DNA of 53,390 bases from UBA6165 sp044233745 (lineage in GTDB: Bacteria > Bacteroidota > Bacteroidia > Flavobacteriales_D > Crocinitomicaceae), in assembly GCA_044233745.1 (NCBI GenBank), contig JBIIJN010000009.1:1-53390 (forward strand). Reading direction: 5' to 3'. This document shows, piece after piece, positions 15,311 to 23,780 of the stretch. Below the pieces are notes generated by a model. That model did not search any database. It was not told the origin of the DNA and saw only the letters and a program-made list of their open reading frames with translations. The position numbers were made by a program, and so were the translations under genes. Each line of letters starts with the position of its first letter. Within the stretch, counting starts at the first letter, position 1.

Positions 15311-15794
15311 TCGGAATATTTGTTGATTTACGCGCCCTAATGATGCAGAAGAATTGGTTGGCCATATACACCAAGTCGCGCGCCGAGAAAAAAGTGGAAG
15401 AGCGCCTGTTGAAGAACGGTTTTGAAGCCTATTGTCCGACCTACACCACGCTAAAACAATGGAGCGACCGCAAAAAGAAGGTTGAATTGCCGCTGATTCC
15501 ATCCTACGTTTTTGTACATGTGGATGAACGCGAGCGCAACCAAGTGCTGCAAGACCCAGGCGCCATGAATTTCATTTTTTGGCAAGGCAAACCCGCGGTC
15601 ATTCGCCAAGAAGAAATTGAAGCCCTGAAAAGCACCATGTCTGATGTAGAAATTCCAGAAGCACAGGTGGGCGAACATCTTATTGTAGAACACGGTGCTT
15701 TTAAAGGACAAGAAGGAAAAATAAAACACATTTCAGGCAACAGCGTAGTGCTGGTTTTAGAGAGTTTAAATATGACGATACGTTTGAAGCGGTA
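15311..15794 (+). repeat. Direct duplication of 13304-13787
   Basis: This roughly 484-bp segment repeats 13304-13787 at a spacing of 2007 bp. It starts inside the last codons of the winged-helix gene (SEYLLIYAP here, SEYLMIYAP in copy 1) and covers upxY. The stretch 13325-13652 / 15332-15659 is identical; both flanks carry scattered substitutions. Confidence 0.95.
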
Positions 15795-15795
15795 G
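15340..15795 (+). CDS. UpxY family transcription antiterminator, copy 2
   Basis: A protein of 151 aa with the same NGN and KOW domains as the gene at 13333. It lies directly upstream of gmd and is the copy that would be nearest the biosynthetic genes. Differences from copy 1 are confined to the last third (EHLIVEH instead of EHLLVEH, end RLKR instead of RLKRN), plus synonymous changes. The leader contains the last codons of a lost winged-helix gene, so the original unit was regulator-upxY. Both copies may be functional; their near identity makes the AlbA_2 gene between them prone to loss by recombination. Confidence 0.93.
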   Translation: MMQKNWLAIYTKSRAEKKVEERLLKNGFEAYCPTYTTLKQWSDRKKKVELPLIPSYVFVHVDERERNQVLQDPGAMNFIFWQGKPAVIRQEEIEALKSTMSDVEIPEAQVGEHLIVEHGAFKGQEGKIKHISGNSVVLVLESLNMTIRLKR

Positions 15796-15819
15796 TGGAA
15801 AAAAGATAAAATTACAAGC

Positions 15820-16905
15820 ATGAAAAAAGCATTAATTACAGGAATCAATGGGCAAGATGGCTCGTATTTGGCCGAGTTTCTCTTGGAAAAGAATTATGAG
15901 GTGCACGGTATCATCCGACGCAGTTCAACATTTAATACTGAGCGTATTGAGCATTTGTATATCGACGAATTGGTGAAAGATTTGCATAAAAAACGCAAAA
16001 TCAAATTGCATTATGGCGACATGACTGATTCCACAAGTCTGATTCGTTTGGTGCAGCAGATTCAACCGGATGAGATCTATAATTTGGCAGCACAATCGCA
16101 TGTTAAAGTTTCTTTCGATATGCCCGAATACACAGCCGAAACAGATGCTGTTGGCACCCTCCGCTTGCTCGAAGCGATTCGGATTTGTGGCTTGGAGCAA
16201 AAAACAAAGATTTATCAAGCATCTACATCCGAATTGTATGGTAAAGTACAAGAAATTCCGCAAAAAGAAACAACGCCGTTTTATCCACGTTCGCCTTATG
16301 GTGTAGCCAAAATGTATGCTTATTGGATTACTAAAAATTACCGCGAATCCTACAACATGTTTGCGGTGAACGGCATCCTTTTCAACCACGAATCTGAGCG
16401 CAGGGGAGAAACTTTTGTGACCAGAAAAATCACCCTGTCGGCTTCACGTATCAAACATGGTTTACAAGAAAAATTGTATCTCGGCAACCTCAATGCTTTG
16501 CGTGACTGGGGCTATGCCAAAGATTATGTGGAATGTATGTGGCTCATGTTGCAGCAAGACCAACCAGAAGATTACGTAATCGCTACGGGCGTTCAATATT
16601 CAGTGCGCTATTTTTGTGAATTGGCCTTCAGAGAAGCTGGTATTGAACTCGATTGGCAAGGTGAAAATGAAAATGAAAAAGGCATTTGTAAAGTCACTGG
16701 AAATGTTTTGCTCGAAGTTGACCCGAATTATTACCGTCCAGCAGAAGTTGAAACATTATTGGGCGACCCAACAAAAGCCAAAACGCAATTGGGTTGGGAC
16801 CCGAGTCGAACATCCATAGAAGGTTTGGTGAAAATAATGATGGAACACGATTTGAATTATGTGGTGCGATTTAAGGATAGAGATTCTTTAGCCAAATACG
16901 AATAA
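15820..16905 (+). CDS. gmd: GDP-mannose 4,6-dehydratase
   Basis: A protein of 361 aa, an extended short-chain dehydrogenase that converts GDP-D-mannose to GDP-4-keto-6-deoxy-D-mannose. It shows the NADP-binding GINGQDGSYL (8-17), RRSSTFNTERIEHLY, the NLAAQSHVKVSF segment, the STSELYG catalytic Ser/Thr-Glu region and YGVAKMYAYW with the YxxxK pair. HESERRGETFVTRKIT is diagnostic for Gmd. The start is 24 bp after upxY copy 2. The product is the common precursor of GDP-L-fucose and GDP-colitose, and enzymes for both options are encoded just downstream. Confidence 0.97.
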   Translation: MKKALITGINGQDGSYLAEFLLEKNYEVHGIIRRSSTFNTERIEHLYIDELVKDLHKKRKIKLHYGDMTDSTSLIRLVQQIQPDEIYNLAAQSHVKVSFDMPEYTAETDAVGTLRLLEAIRICGLEQKTKIYQASTSELYGKVQEIPQKETTPFYPRSPYGVAKMYAYWITKNYRESYNMFAVNGILFNHESERRGETFVTRKITLSASRIKHGLQEKLYLGNLNALRDWGYAKDYVECMWLMLQQDQPEDYVIATGVQYSVRYFCELAFREAGIELDWQGENENEKGICKVTGNVLLEVDPNYYRPAEVETLLGDPTKAKTQLGWDPSRTSIEGLVKIMMEHDLNYVVRFKDRDSLAKYE

Positions 16906-16932
16906 AACGAAGAGACTTTCAAATATTTTAAA

Positions 16933-18078
16933 GTGAAAAAACGCCTGCTTCATTATTCTTTTTTGATATCAAATTTTTTGATGCTTGTTGTGCTCTATAT
17001 CAGGTGTTCAATAAAAAAACGTAAACCCAAAGCCTCGAAATCGATAGCCATGATGCCTTATTATCCTGAAAAATGGCCCGGTGGCGACCGTTTGTGCTTT
17101 TGGAAAGAGGATTTTGACAAAAACGGTTATGAAGTTCAAATTTTAAATGCTTGGGAAGTCGAAGATATTCAACAGTTTTTCCAATGGTCAAAGTCCAAAG
17201 ATTACGCCAAGCTCTATAAGTTGTATCGGCAAATTTTAAAGAAGCGCAGAACCCAGATTTTACAAGCCTTAAGCGCGGATATTATTTGGATTCAAAGAAA
17301 TGCAATTCCTGTTTTTCCCTTCAAAAAACCGTATTATGAGAAGTTGTTATCTGTTTTCCATAAAAATGTGATTTACGATTACTATGATGCAGATTACACC
17401 AGTAACTACAATTTAGTTGTTAAAACAGTTCAACAAGCAGATAAAATTACCACGGCAAGTTTGTTTTTAAAGAACTACTTTACACCGCACAATAAAAAAG
17501 TTATGTTTTTACGCTATTGTATTGAACAAGAGCAATATATAAGAAGAAATGAACGAAACGACGCAACAATTCGAGTGGGTTGGATGGGGAGTCCTGAGAA
17601 CTTTTTGCAACTTTTTGAAATCAAAGAAGAATTGGTGCGCATTGAACAAGAATTCCCTAATGTTGTGTTTTGTATGCTCTGCCGTGATGCACAAGATATC
17701 GGATTAAAACGCGCCGAACTCACGAGTTTCAATGATGCCAATTTCAATTATTTTGAATGGATTGGCAGTTTGGATGTTGGCCTCGTACCATTTTTTGGAG
17801 AAAGTGATCGATTTAAAGCCAAAGTTTCGAAAAAAGGATTGGAATTTATGCTTTGTGGCATTGCAACACTCAGTTCACCTTGGGTACATTCTGACACGCT
17901 TGTTCATATGCAAAATGGTATGATTGTGCAGCCAGATGCATGGTACAGTGCGCTAAAAGAGATTATAGAAAACAAAGAACTTAGGGAATCATTTGGCGAA
18001 AAGGGTAGAACAGCTTATCTGCTCGGACACAATAAAAATATACTCATCAGTGAGCTCATTGCATTCATGGAAAACTAA
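16933..18078 (+). CDS. Glycosyltransferase, GT4-like (GT-B fold)
   Basis: A protein of 381 aa starting at GTG, 27 bp after gmd. An N-terminal hydrophobic segment (about 8-26, LHYSFLISNFLMLVVLYIRC) could anchor it at the cytoplasmic face of the inner membrane. The C-terminal Rossmann half has IRVGWMGSPENFLQL and KKGLEFMLCGIATLSS, positions used for nucleotide-sugar binding in GT-B enzymes of this type. Donor and acceptor cannot be read from the sequence. It lies between gmd and the reductase gene, so it may use the deoxysugar made here. Confidence 0.75.
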   Translation: MKKRLLHYSFLISNFLMLVVLYIRCSIKKRKPKASKSIAMMPYYPEKWPGGDRLCFWKEDFDKNGYEVQILNAWEVEDIQQFFQWSKSKDYAKLYKLYRQILKKRRTQILQALSADIIWIQRNAIPVFPFKKPYYEKLLSVFHKNVIYDYYDADYTSNYNLVVKTVQQADKITTASLFLKNYFTPHNKKVMFLRYCIEQEQYIRRNERNDATIRVGWMGSPENFLQLFEIKEELVRIEQEFPNVVFCMLCRDAQDIGLKRAELTSFNDANFNYFEWIGSLDVGLVPFFGESDRFKAKVSKKGLEFMLCGIATLSSPWVHSDTLVHMQNGMIVQPDAWYSALKEIIENKELRESFGEKGRTAYLLGHNKNILISELIAFMEN

Positions 18079-18090
18079 GGCAAAACGGAT

Positions 18091-19023
18091 ATGAATCAAG
18101 ATCAAATAAAATCAATCGTACTATTTGGCGCAGCTGGCATGGTGGGTTCAAATATCATGGACCTTGCACCGGCAAATTTCATTGTTCATGCGCCAAAACG
18201 TGCAGAATTGGATTTGTTGAACGCGCAAGAAGTGAGCAATTACCTCATAAAAAACAAACCCGATTTAATTATCAACTCCGCGGGTAAAGTAGGGGGAATA
18301 CAGGCGAACATGGCTTTCCCTTATAGTTTTTTTACAGAAAATCTACTCATCAACCAAAACATCATTTTGGGAGCGAAAAATGCTGGCGTTAGAAAAATGC
18401 TGAATCTAGGTTCTTCTTGCATGTATCCTAAAAGCGCTATTAATCCACTCAAGGAGGAGATGTTGCTCTCAGGCACTTTGGAGCCGACTAATGAAGGTTA
18501 TGCGCTGGCAAAAATTGTGGCGCAAAGAATGCAACAGTACTTGATGGAAGAATCAACAGAATGGCAGTATAAAACATTGATTCCATGCAACTTGTATGGC
18601 AAATACGATAAATTTGACCCTTTGTTTTCTCACATGATTCCAGGGGTAATAGATCGTTTACACAAAGCAAAAAATGAACAGGTGCCAAGTGTTGCCATTT
18701 GGGGCGATGGAACTGTTCGCCGAGAATTTATGTATGCTGAAGATTTGGCGCTTATGATTTGGGAAATTGTAGCGCAGTTTGACAATACACCGAATGTGAT
18801 GAACTTGGGGCTAGGAGAAGATTACAGCATTTTAGAATACTATAAAATCATCGCTAAAGTGGTTGGTTTTGAAGGGGAGTTTACTTTTGACACTTCAAAG
18901 CCAACAGGCATGAAACAAAAATTAGTGGACAATAGTCTACAACAAAAGATGGGCCTAAAAGCCAAACACAGCCTAGAAGAAGGCATTTCAAAAACATATC
19001 AATTTTATCTAAACCATTTCTAA
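18091..19023 (+). CDS. fcl: GDP-L-fucose synthase or GDP-L-colitose synthase (epimerase/reductase)
   Basis: A protein of 310 aa. It has the NADP-binding GAAGMVGSN (13-21), the family signature GSSCMYPKSAINPLKEE and the catalytic YALAK. Fcl converts GDP-4-keto-6-deoxymannose to GDP-L-fucose by 3,5-epimerisation and 4-reduction. ColC, a homologue of the same length, instead makes GDP-L-colitose from the 3-deoxy ketosugar produced by ColD. As the next gene encodes a ColD-like protein and its start overlaps this stop codon by one base, the ColC role is a real alternative. Sequence alone does not settle it. Confidence 0.88.
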   Translation: MNQDQIKSIVLFGAAGMVGSNIMDLAPANFIVHAPKRAELDLLNAQEVSNYLIKNKPDLIINSAGKVGGIQANMAFPYSFFTENLLINQNIILGAKNAGVRKMLNLGSSCMYPKSAINPLKEEMLLSGTLEPTNEGYALAKIVAQRMQQYLMEESTEWQYKTLIPCNLYGKYDKFDPLFSHMIPGVIDRLHKAKNEQVPSVAIWGDGTVRREFMYAEDLALMIWEIVAQFDNTPNVMNLGLGEDYSILEYYKIIAKVVGFEGEFTFDTSKPTGMKQKLVDNSLQQKMGLKAKHSLEEGISKTYQFYLNHF

Positions 19024-20207
19024 TGAAATACGAATTAGCAAGCACCACTTGGGATGAGCATGAATACAAGGCCATGCAACGCGTTATTGAGTCCGGGAAT
19101 TTTACAATGGGCAAAAATGTCAAACAATTTGAAACGGATTTCGCGGCCAAAATGAACGCGCGTTTTTCGGTGATGGTCAACTCTGGTTCCTCAGCAAATT
19201 TGTTGGCCATAGCAGCACTTTTTTATAAAAAAGAAAATCCATTAAAGCTTGGAGATGAGGTGGTTGTGCCCGCTGTATCTTGGGCAACAACGTATCATCC
19301 ATTGCAGCAATATGGACTGAAATGCGTTTTTGTAGACATCGATATTGAGACATTAAACTATGACTTGGATGCTTTTGAACAAGCGCTTAGCCCAAAAACC
19401 AAATTAATTGTCGCGGTGAATCTTCTCGGAAACGCCAATGATTTTGAACGCATCAATCATTTGATTCAGGATAAAGAGATTTATTTGTTCGAAGACAATT
19501 GCGAGTCTTTAGGGGCTAAATTAAACAACAAATACGCCGGCACTTTTGGAATTATGGGTTCTTATAGCTCATTTTTCAGCCATCACATTTCAACCATGGA
19601 GGGCGGATTAATCACCACCGACGATGAGGAATTGTATCATATTTTGCTTTCCTTGCGTTCGCATGGTTGGACCAGACATTTGCCAAAAATAAACCACGTA
19701 ACAGGCGAGAAATCTGACGATGCTTTTGTGGAATCTTTCAGGTTTGTTTTGCCAGGTTATAATGTAAGACCAGGCGAGTTACATGGCGCTCTGGGTGTTG
19801 AGCAATTAAAAAAATTAGACCATCTTATTGACCAGCGCAGAAAAAATGCAGCAACTTTCTTACAGGTGTTTGGTCAATTTGACTTCATACAAACCCAAAA
19901 AGAAATCGGTGCAAGTTCATGGTTCGGTTTTTCCATGATATTGAAAGAAAATAGTCCGATTTCCCGCAACCAACTCATCCAGGCATTTGAAGAAAATGAA
20001 GTAGAATGTCGACCCATTGTTTCCGGAAATTTCGTGAAAAACGAAGTGCTCAAATATTTCGATTACCGCGTTGTTGGGAATCTTACTAATGCAGAAAAAG
20101 TGGATACATCTGGACTATTTTTAGGGAATCATCACTACGATATTTCTGCGCAAATCAACCATGCGGCACAAGTAATTAAAAATCTAATCATTCAGAATCA
20201 AGCATAA
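19023..20207 (+). CDS. DegT-fold PLP enzyme with His for Lys: ColD/RfbH-like 3-dehydrase
   Basis: A protein of 394 aa of the DegT/DnrJ/EryC1/StrS fold. It shows NSGSSANLLA, VVPAVSWATTYHP, the PLP-binding FEDNCESLGA (D158) and FSHHISTMEGG. In ordinary members the last motif reads K..TTGEGG, with Lys forming the Schiff base. Here that position is His187, as in ColD (His188 in E. coli) and RfbH, which are 3-dehydrases rather than aminotransferases. With gmd upstream the likely reaction is removal of the 3-hydroxyl from GDP-4-keto-6-deoxymannose, leading to a 3,6-dideoxy sugar. No RfbH-type iron-sulfur cysteines stand out. Overlaps with both neighbours by 1 bp indicate tight coupling. Confidence 0.85.
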   Translation: MKYELASTTWDEHEYKAMQRVIESGNFTMGKNVKQFETDFAAKMNARFSVMVNSGSSANLLAIAALFYKKENPLKLGDEVVVPAVSWATTYHPLQQYGLKCVFVDIDIETLNYDLDAFEQALSPKTKLIVAVNLLGNANDFERINHLIQDKEIYLFEDNCESLGAKLNNKYAGTFGIMGSYSSFFSHHISTMEGGLITTDDEELYHILLSLRSHGWTRHLPKINHVTGEKSDDAFVESFRFVLPGYNVRPGELHGALGVEQLKKLDHLIDQRRKNAATFLQVFGQFDFIQTQKEIGASSWFGFSMILKENSPISRNQLIQAFEENEVECRPIVSGNFVKNEVLKYFDYRVVGNLTNAEKVDTSGLFLGNHHYDISAQINHAAQVIKNLIIQNQA

Positions 20208-22039
20208 TGAACAACTTAATCTTAGGCATCCATTGTGGACACGACGCCACTGCCGCGCTAATCGACAACAAAGGAAAGGTAATTGCTGCCGTTGCAGAAG
20301 AGCGCATCACACGCGTAAAATACCACGCTGGCTTTCCTTATCAAGCGATTGATGAGGTGTTGCGTTTGGGCAATGTGACCAAAAAAGACATCAAGCACAT
20401 CAGTTCGTCTACCAAGCGCTTGTTTTTTCCAAAATCGGAATGGTACAACAACTATTTACTCAGTGCCGATTTGGATTACAAAAACAAATACGATATTTCC
20501 AACATGGTGGGAAAAAAGTCGGTTTCTGAATCGCTTGGTCGTGTGGTGAAATCCAAATTATTCAAAGCGGAATACAAGCACAGCAACGCAGAAATTGAAG
20601 CATTTTCTCAAAAAATCGTGCTGGATAAACTGAATGAAATTGGCTTTTCAGATTTCAAACTGGAAATCGTGGAACACCACCAAACCCACGCTGCAAGTGC
20701 TTATTTTCAGTCGGGTGTAGACAATGCACTTGTGGTTACCATGGATGGCGCTGGCGATGGTCTCTGTGCGACAGTTTCAACTGCCAATGGACTGAAAATT
20801 GAACGGAAATCTGCTTTGAGTTCGAATTGCTCCTTGGGTCGCGTGTATTCTGAAATCACCCGTTTTATGGGCTTCAAACGCAACCGTCACGAAGGAAAAA
20901 TTACCGGTTTGGCAGCTTATGGCGATGCCTCAAAATATTACAAAGACCTTTCGAAATTCATTCGTTTTGATAAGGAGAAAGAACAATTCACTTGGGATGC
21001 GCCACAAGAATCAGGCGTTCAACGTAAATTCAAAACCTTGCAACGCATCATCGCTGGAAAAAACTTCGGGCTTCCACAAATTGATGCCATGCAGGAATAT
21101 TTGGCCAAGAACTTCAACAAAGAAACGCACGGCATGGATTTGTCGGCTGCGGTTCAAAAAATCTCTGAAGACATTGCCGTTGATTTTGTGCAACATTTCT
21201 TGAAGAAATATCCGAATAAAAACGTGGTTTTGGCAGGCGGAATTTTTGCCAATGTGCGTGTGAATCAAGTGATTGGTGAAATTCCAGGTGTTGAGTATGT
21301 CTATATCCACCAAAACATGGGCGATGGCGGTTGTGCTTTGGGCGCAGCCTTGCAAACGTGGTCGGAGCAAATGGCTAAGGAAATTCCTGCTTTGCCAAGA
21401 GATGTTTATTTTGGTCCCAGCTACAACGATGACGAAATTCTCAAAGCGCTACAGGCTTTTGAAAACGAAGTGACTTGGGAAACCTCTGAGCACATCGTAA
21501 AAGACATCGCAGATATGATTCACAATGACGTAATCGTTGGACGCTTTTATGGCGGTATGGAATATGGTCCGCGTTCTTTGGGCAATCGAAGTATTTTGGC
21601 AAAAACAACAGATCGCACCATCAACGACTGGTTGAACAAGCGCCTCAACAGAACAGAATTTATGCCTTTTGCGCCAATTATTTATGATAAAATGGCCAAT
21701 GACGTGCTGATTGGTTACGACAAATCGACCACGAAATATGCCAGCGAATTCATGACTGTGACGTATGCTGTTGCTGAAAAATGGGTAGATGTGCTGCAAG
21801 CCGCTGTTCACGTAGATGGCACTGCTCGTCCGCAAGTGGTGACCAAAAACAACAATCCTGAATTGCATGAAATTGCGGAAAGATATTTTGAATTGAGCGG
21901 CATTCCGGGTTTCATCAACACCAGTTTCAACGCCCACGAAGAACCCATCGTAATGACACCCGAACATGCCATTCGTTCTTTGATTTTCGGAACTATTGAC
22001 GTGTTGGCGATTGGTTCGTTTAAAGTGAAAAAGAAATAA
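20207..22039 (+). CDS. Carbamoyltransferase (NodU/HypF-C/TobZ family)
   Basis: A protein of 610 aa. The N-terminal ASKHA-fold half begins LGIHCGHDATAALID and has VEHHQTHAASAYF (the conserved HxxxH), VTMDGAGDG and GRVYSEITRFMGFKRNRHEGKITGLAAYG. The C-terminal Kae1/YrdC-related part has FYGGMEYGPRSLGNRSILA. Family members transfer carbamoyl from carbamoyl phosphate through carbamoyl-adenylate to a sugar hydroxyl. I infer carbamoylation of a glycan sugar. The start codon overlaps the preceding stop. Confidence 0.92.
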   Translation: MNNLILGIHCGHDATAALIDNKGKVIAAVAEERITRVKYHAGFPYQAIDEVLRLGNVTKKDIKHISSSTKRLFFPKSEWYNNYLLSADLDYKNKYDISNMVGKKSVSESLGRVVKSKLFKAEYKHSNAEIEAFSQKIVLDKLNEIGFSDFKLEIVEHHQTHAASAYFQSGVDNALVVTMDGAGDGLCATVSTANGLKIERKSALSSNCSLGRVYSEITRFMGFKRNRHEGKITGLAAYGDASKYYKDLSKFIRFDKEKEQFTWDAPQESGVQRKFKTLQRIIAGKNFGLPQIDAMQEYLAKNFNKETHGMDLSAAVQKISEDIAVDFVQHFLKKYPNKNVVLAGGIFANVRVNQVIGEIPGVEYVYIHQNMGDGGCALGAALQTWSEQMAKEIPALPRDVYFGPSYNDDEILKALQAFENEVTWETSEHIVKDIADMIHNDVIVGRFYGGMEYGPRSLGNRSILAKTTDRTINDWLNKRLNRTEFMPFAPIIYDKMANDVLIGYDKSTTKYASEFMTVTYAVAEKWVDVLQAAVHVDGTARPQVVTKNNNPELHEIAERYFELSGIPGFINTSFNAHEEPIVMTPEHAIRSLIFGTIDVLAIGSFKVKKK

Positions 22040-22046
22040 CACGCAA

Positions 22047-23204
22047 GTGAAAATCGCCGTAATCGCCGACTCTGGAATTGCTTTTGACGCCCGTGTTCAA
22101 AGGATTGTGAAGTCTTTTGCTGCCCGCGGTTTTCAGGTAGATTTATTTGCGCCGAACTATAAAACTCCATCAACACCAATTTTCGACCATCAAAATATTC
22201 AAGTGATTTCCTATACCCTCAACAACACTTGGATCAACAACAATTTGCTGTTTTGGAAGAAATATGAAAACTGTGTCGGAGCGGTGTTGAGTACAAAAAT
22301 CAAATACGACTTCATTTACATCAACGATTACCCTTTGTTAAAATCCGGGGTAGAATTAAAAAATCAACTCAACACAAAGTTGATTTACGACACCCACGAA
22401 ATTTATGTGGAGACCATCAATCAGTTTTTTCCAACTTCAGGAATAAAATCCCTTTACGGAAAAGTGTTAATTGCATTGAACAAATGGCTACACAAACGCC
22501 GAGAATCGAGCTTAATTAAACAAGTGGATTTTATGGTAACCGTGTGCGATTCTTTTCGTGATTTTTTCAAAAAGCGCTATCATGTTGAGGCCATCGTTTT
22601 GAAAAATTGTCCCTTGGATTTGCCAGAAATAACACATCAAACTTTGTTGCGTGAGGCCTTAGAAATTCCTGAAACGGATAAAATTTTGTTGTATCAAGGC
22701 GCATTCAACTACAGTCGGGGATTGGAAAAATTGGTGCGAGCTGCGTCCTATTTCAACAACAACATCCAATTGGTTTTGATGGGCGATGGTCCACTTCAAT
22801 CCCGACTCATAGAATTAGCAAGCGATAAGCCCAATGTGCATTTTCACCCCAAAGTTCCCTTTTCGGAATTGATACATTTCAGCGCATCGGCGGATATGGG
22901 GATTTTGTTGATTGAAGCCAAAAATCGTTCGAAAGAATTGACCCTGCCCAACAAAGTTTTTGAATACATGGCGGCGGAAATTCCGTTCATTACCAACAAA
23001 TTACCCGAGGCATCAAGCATTGTGGAACAACACAACTGCGGATATATCATTGACGATAGCAATCCCGAATCCATTGCCGCGGCTGTAAACAACATTTTTG
23101 TAGAAGACTTCACCCACAAAGGACATCTCGGCAGAAAAGCCATAGAAAACTACTATTTGTGGGATATGGATTTTGATAAATTGATGAATTTGATTCAACC
23201 ATAA
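22047..23204 (+). CDS. Glycosyltransferase family 4
   Basis: A protein of 385 aa from GTG, 7 bp after the carbamoyltransferase. N-terminal half: IAVIADSGIAFDARVQRIVKSFAARG. C-terminal half: LLYQGAFNYSRGLEKLVRAA, LMGDGPLQ and LTLPNKVFEYMAAEIPFI, with the E..E nucleotide-sugar motif of GT4 retaining enzymes. Cytoplasmic and membrane-associated by inference. The sugar donor is unknown. Confidence 0.88.
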   Translation: MKIAVIADSGIAFDARVQRIVKSFAARGFQVDLFAPNYKTPSTPIFDHQNIQVISYTLNNTWINNNLLFWKKYENCVGAVLSTKIKYDFIYINDYPLLKSGVELKNQLNTKLIYDTHEIYVETINQFFPTSGIKSLYGKVLIALNKWLHKRRESSLIKQVDFMVTVCDSFRDFFKKRYHVEAIVLKNCPLDLPEITHQTLLREALEIPETDKILLYQGAFNYSRGLEKLVRAASYFNNNIQLVLMGDGPLQSRLIELASDKPNVHFHPKVPFSELIHFSASADMGILLIEAKNRSKELTLPNKVFEYMAAEIPFITNKLPEASSIVEQHNCGYIIDDSNPESIAAAVNNIFVEDFTHKGHLGRKAIENYYLWDMDFDKLMNLIQP

Positions 23205-23210
23205 ATCAAC

Positions 23211-23315
23211 ATGACTCCCGACCACATCCAAAACATTCTTAACAAACGCGAAGGCTTAACGATAGAGTATAATGTATCTAAACTAAAAAATGCAGGTATA
23301 ATAGTTAGTTGTTAG
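23211..23315 (+). pseudogene. Truncated AlbA_2-type N-terminus (34 codons)
   Basis: An ATG 6 bp after the previous stop opens a frame reading MTPDHIQNILNKREGLTIEY and then diverging to a stop inside a GTTAGTTGTTAGAA repeat. The I..IL..REGLTIEY pattern matches the start of AlbA_2 proteins (compare IKQGEGISVEFK in the gene at 13794). It looks like a regulator gene cut off by the repeat-flanked four-helix-bundle segment that follows. Confidence 0.45.
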
Positions 23316-23331
23316 AAGTTAGTTGTTAGAA
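23304..23331. repeat. Two tandem GTTAGTTGTTAGAA units (left flank of four-helix-bundle gene)
   Basis: Perfect 14-bp tandem pair. Its complement-like counterpart, CTAACTACTAACC..., lies on the other side of the gene at 23715-23780. Confidence 0.85.
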
Positions 23332-23358
23332 GTTTGGGATAAATTAATATGAAAGTAA

Positions 23359-23718
23359 ATGGATCATAAAGAGTTAAAAGTTTGGCAAAATGGAATTGAA
23401 TTGGTGGCGGCGATTTATTCTTTTACTGAAGAGTTACCCAAAACTGAAGAATTTGGATTGAAGTCTCAACTTAGAAGAGCAGCTGTGTCCGTGCCGACAA
23501 ATATCGCAGAAGGATCAGCGAGAAACCACCAAAAGGAATTCATTCAATTTTGTTATATTTCATTGGGCTCTTTAGTTGAAATTGAAACCTTGTTAATCAT
23601 AACAGAAAAAGTACACAAACTGAAAATCAACGAAATAAATGAGGTTCTAGTAATTCAAAAAAAACTTCTCCTAGCATTCATCAAACACCTAAAAAATTCA
23701 AAACCACCCAACCCCTAA
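23359..23718 (+). CDS. Four-helix bundle protein (S23/bAvd-like)
   Basis: A protein of 119 aa. It begins DHKELKVWQNGIELVAAIY and contains LKSQLRRAAVSVPTNIAEGSAR and ISLGSLVEIETLL, the hallmark positions of the S23 ribosomal-intervening-sequence protein family. These small proteins form pentameric helical bundles; some are encoded in 23S rRNA intervening sequences and a subset act as Avd partners of diversity-generating retroelements. No reverse transcriptase or variable repeat is near this one, and it stands alone. The stop codon lies within the right-hand CTAACT repeats, and the gene disrupts an otherwise tight glycan operon, which points to a mobile or repeat-borne cassette. Confidence 0.9.
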   Translation: MDHKELKVWQNGIELVAAIYSFTEELPKTEEFGLKSQLRRAAVSVPTNIAEGSARNHQKEFIQFCYISLGSLVEIETLLIITEKVHKLKINEINEVLVIQKKLLLAFIKHLKNSKPPNP

Positions 23719-23780
23719 CTACTAACCCCTAACTATCAACCCCTAACTATTAACCATTAACTACATAACCATTAACTAAA
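23715..23780. repeat. CTAACTATTAACC simple repeats (right flank)
   Basis: About five imperfect copies of CCCCTAACTATTAACC run up to the ATG of the PIG-L gene. They are broadly inverse to the GTTAGTTGTTAG pair at 23304-23331. Confidence 0.85.

Noticed and set aside
13304..15794. Composite transposon with upxY as flanking element
   Set aside because: No transposase and no terminal inverted repeats; a segmental duplication explains the direct copies better.
19023..20207. Ordinary sugar aminotransferase
   Set aside because: The PLP-binding Lys is replaced by His, so transamination is not expected.
23359..23718. Avd component of a diversity-generating retroelement
   Set aside because: No reverse transcriptase, template repeat or variable repeat is present in the window.
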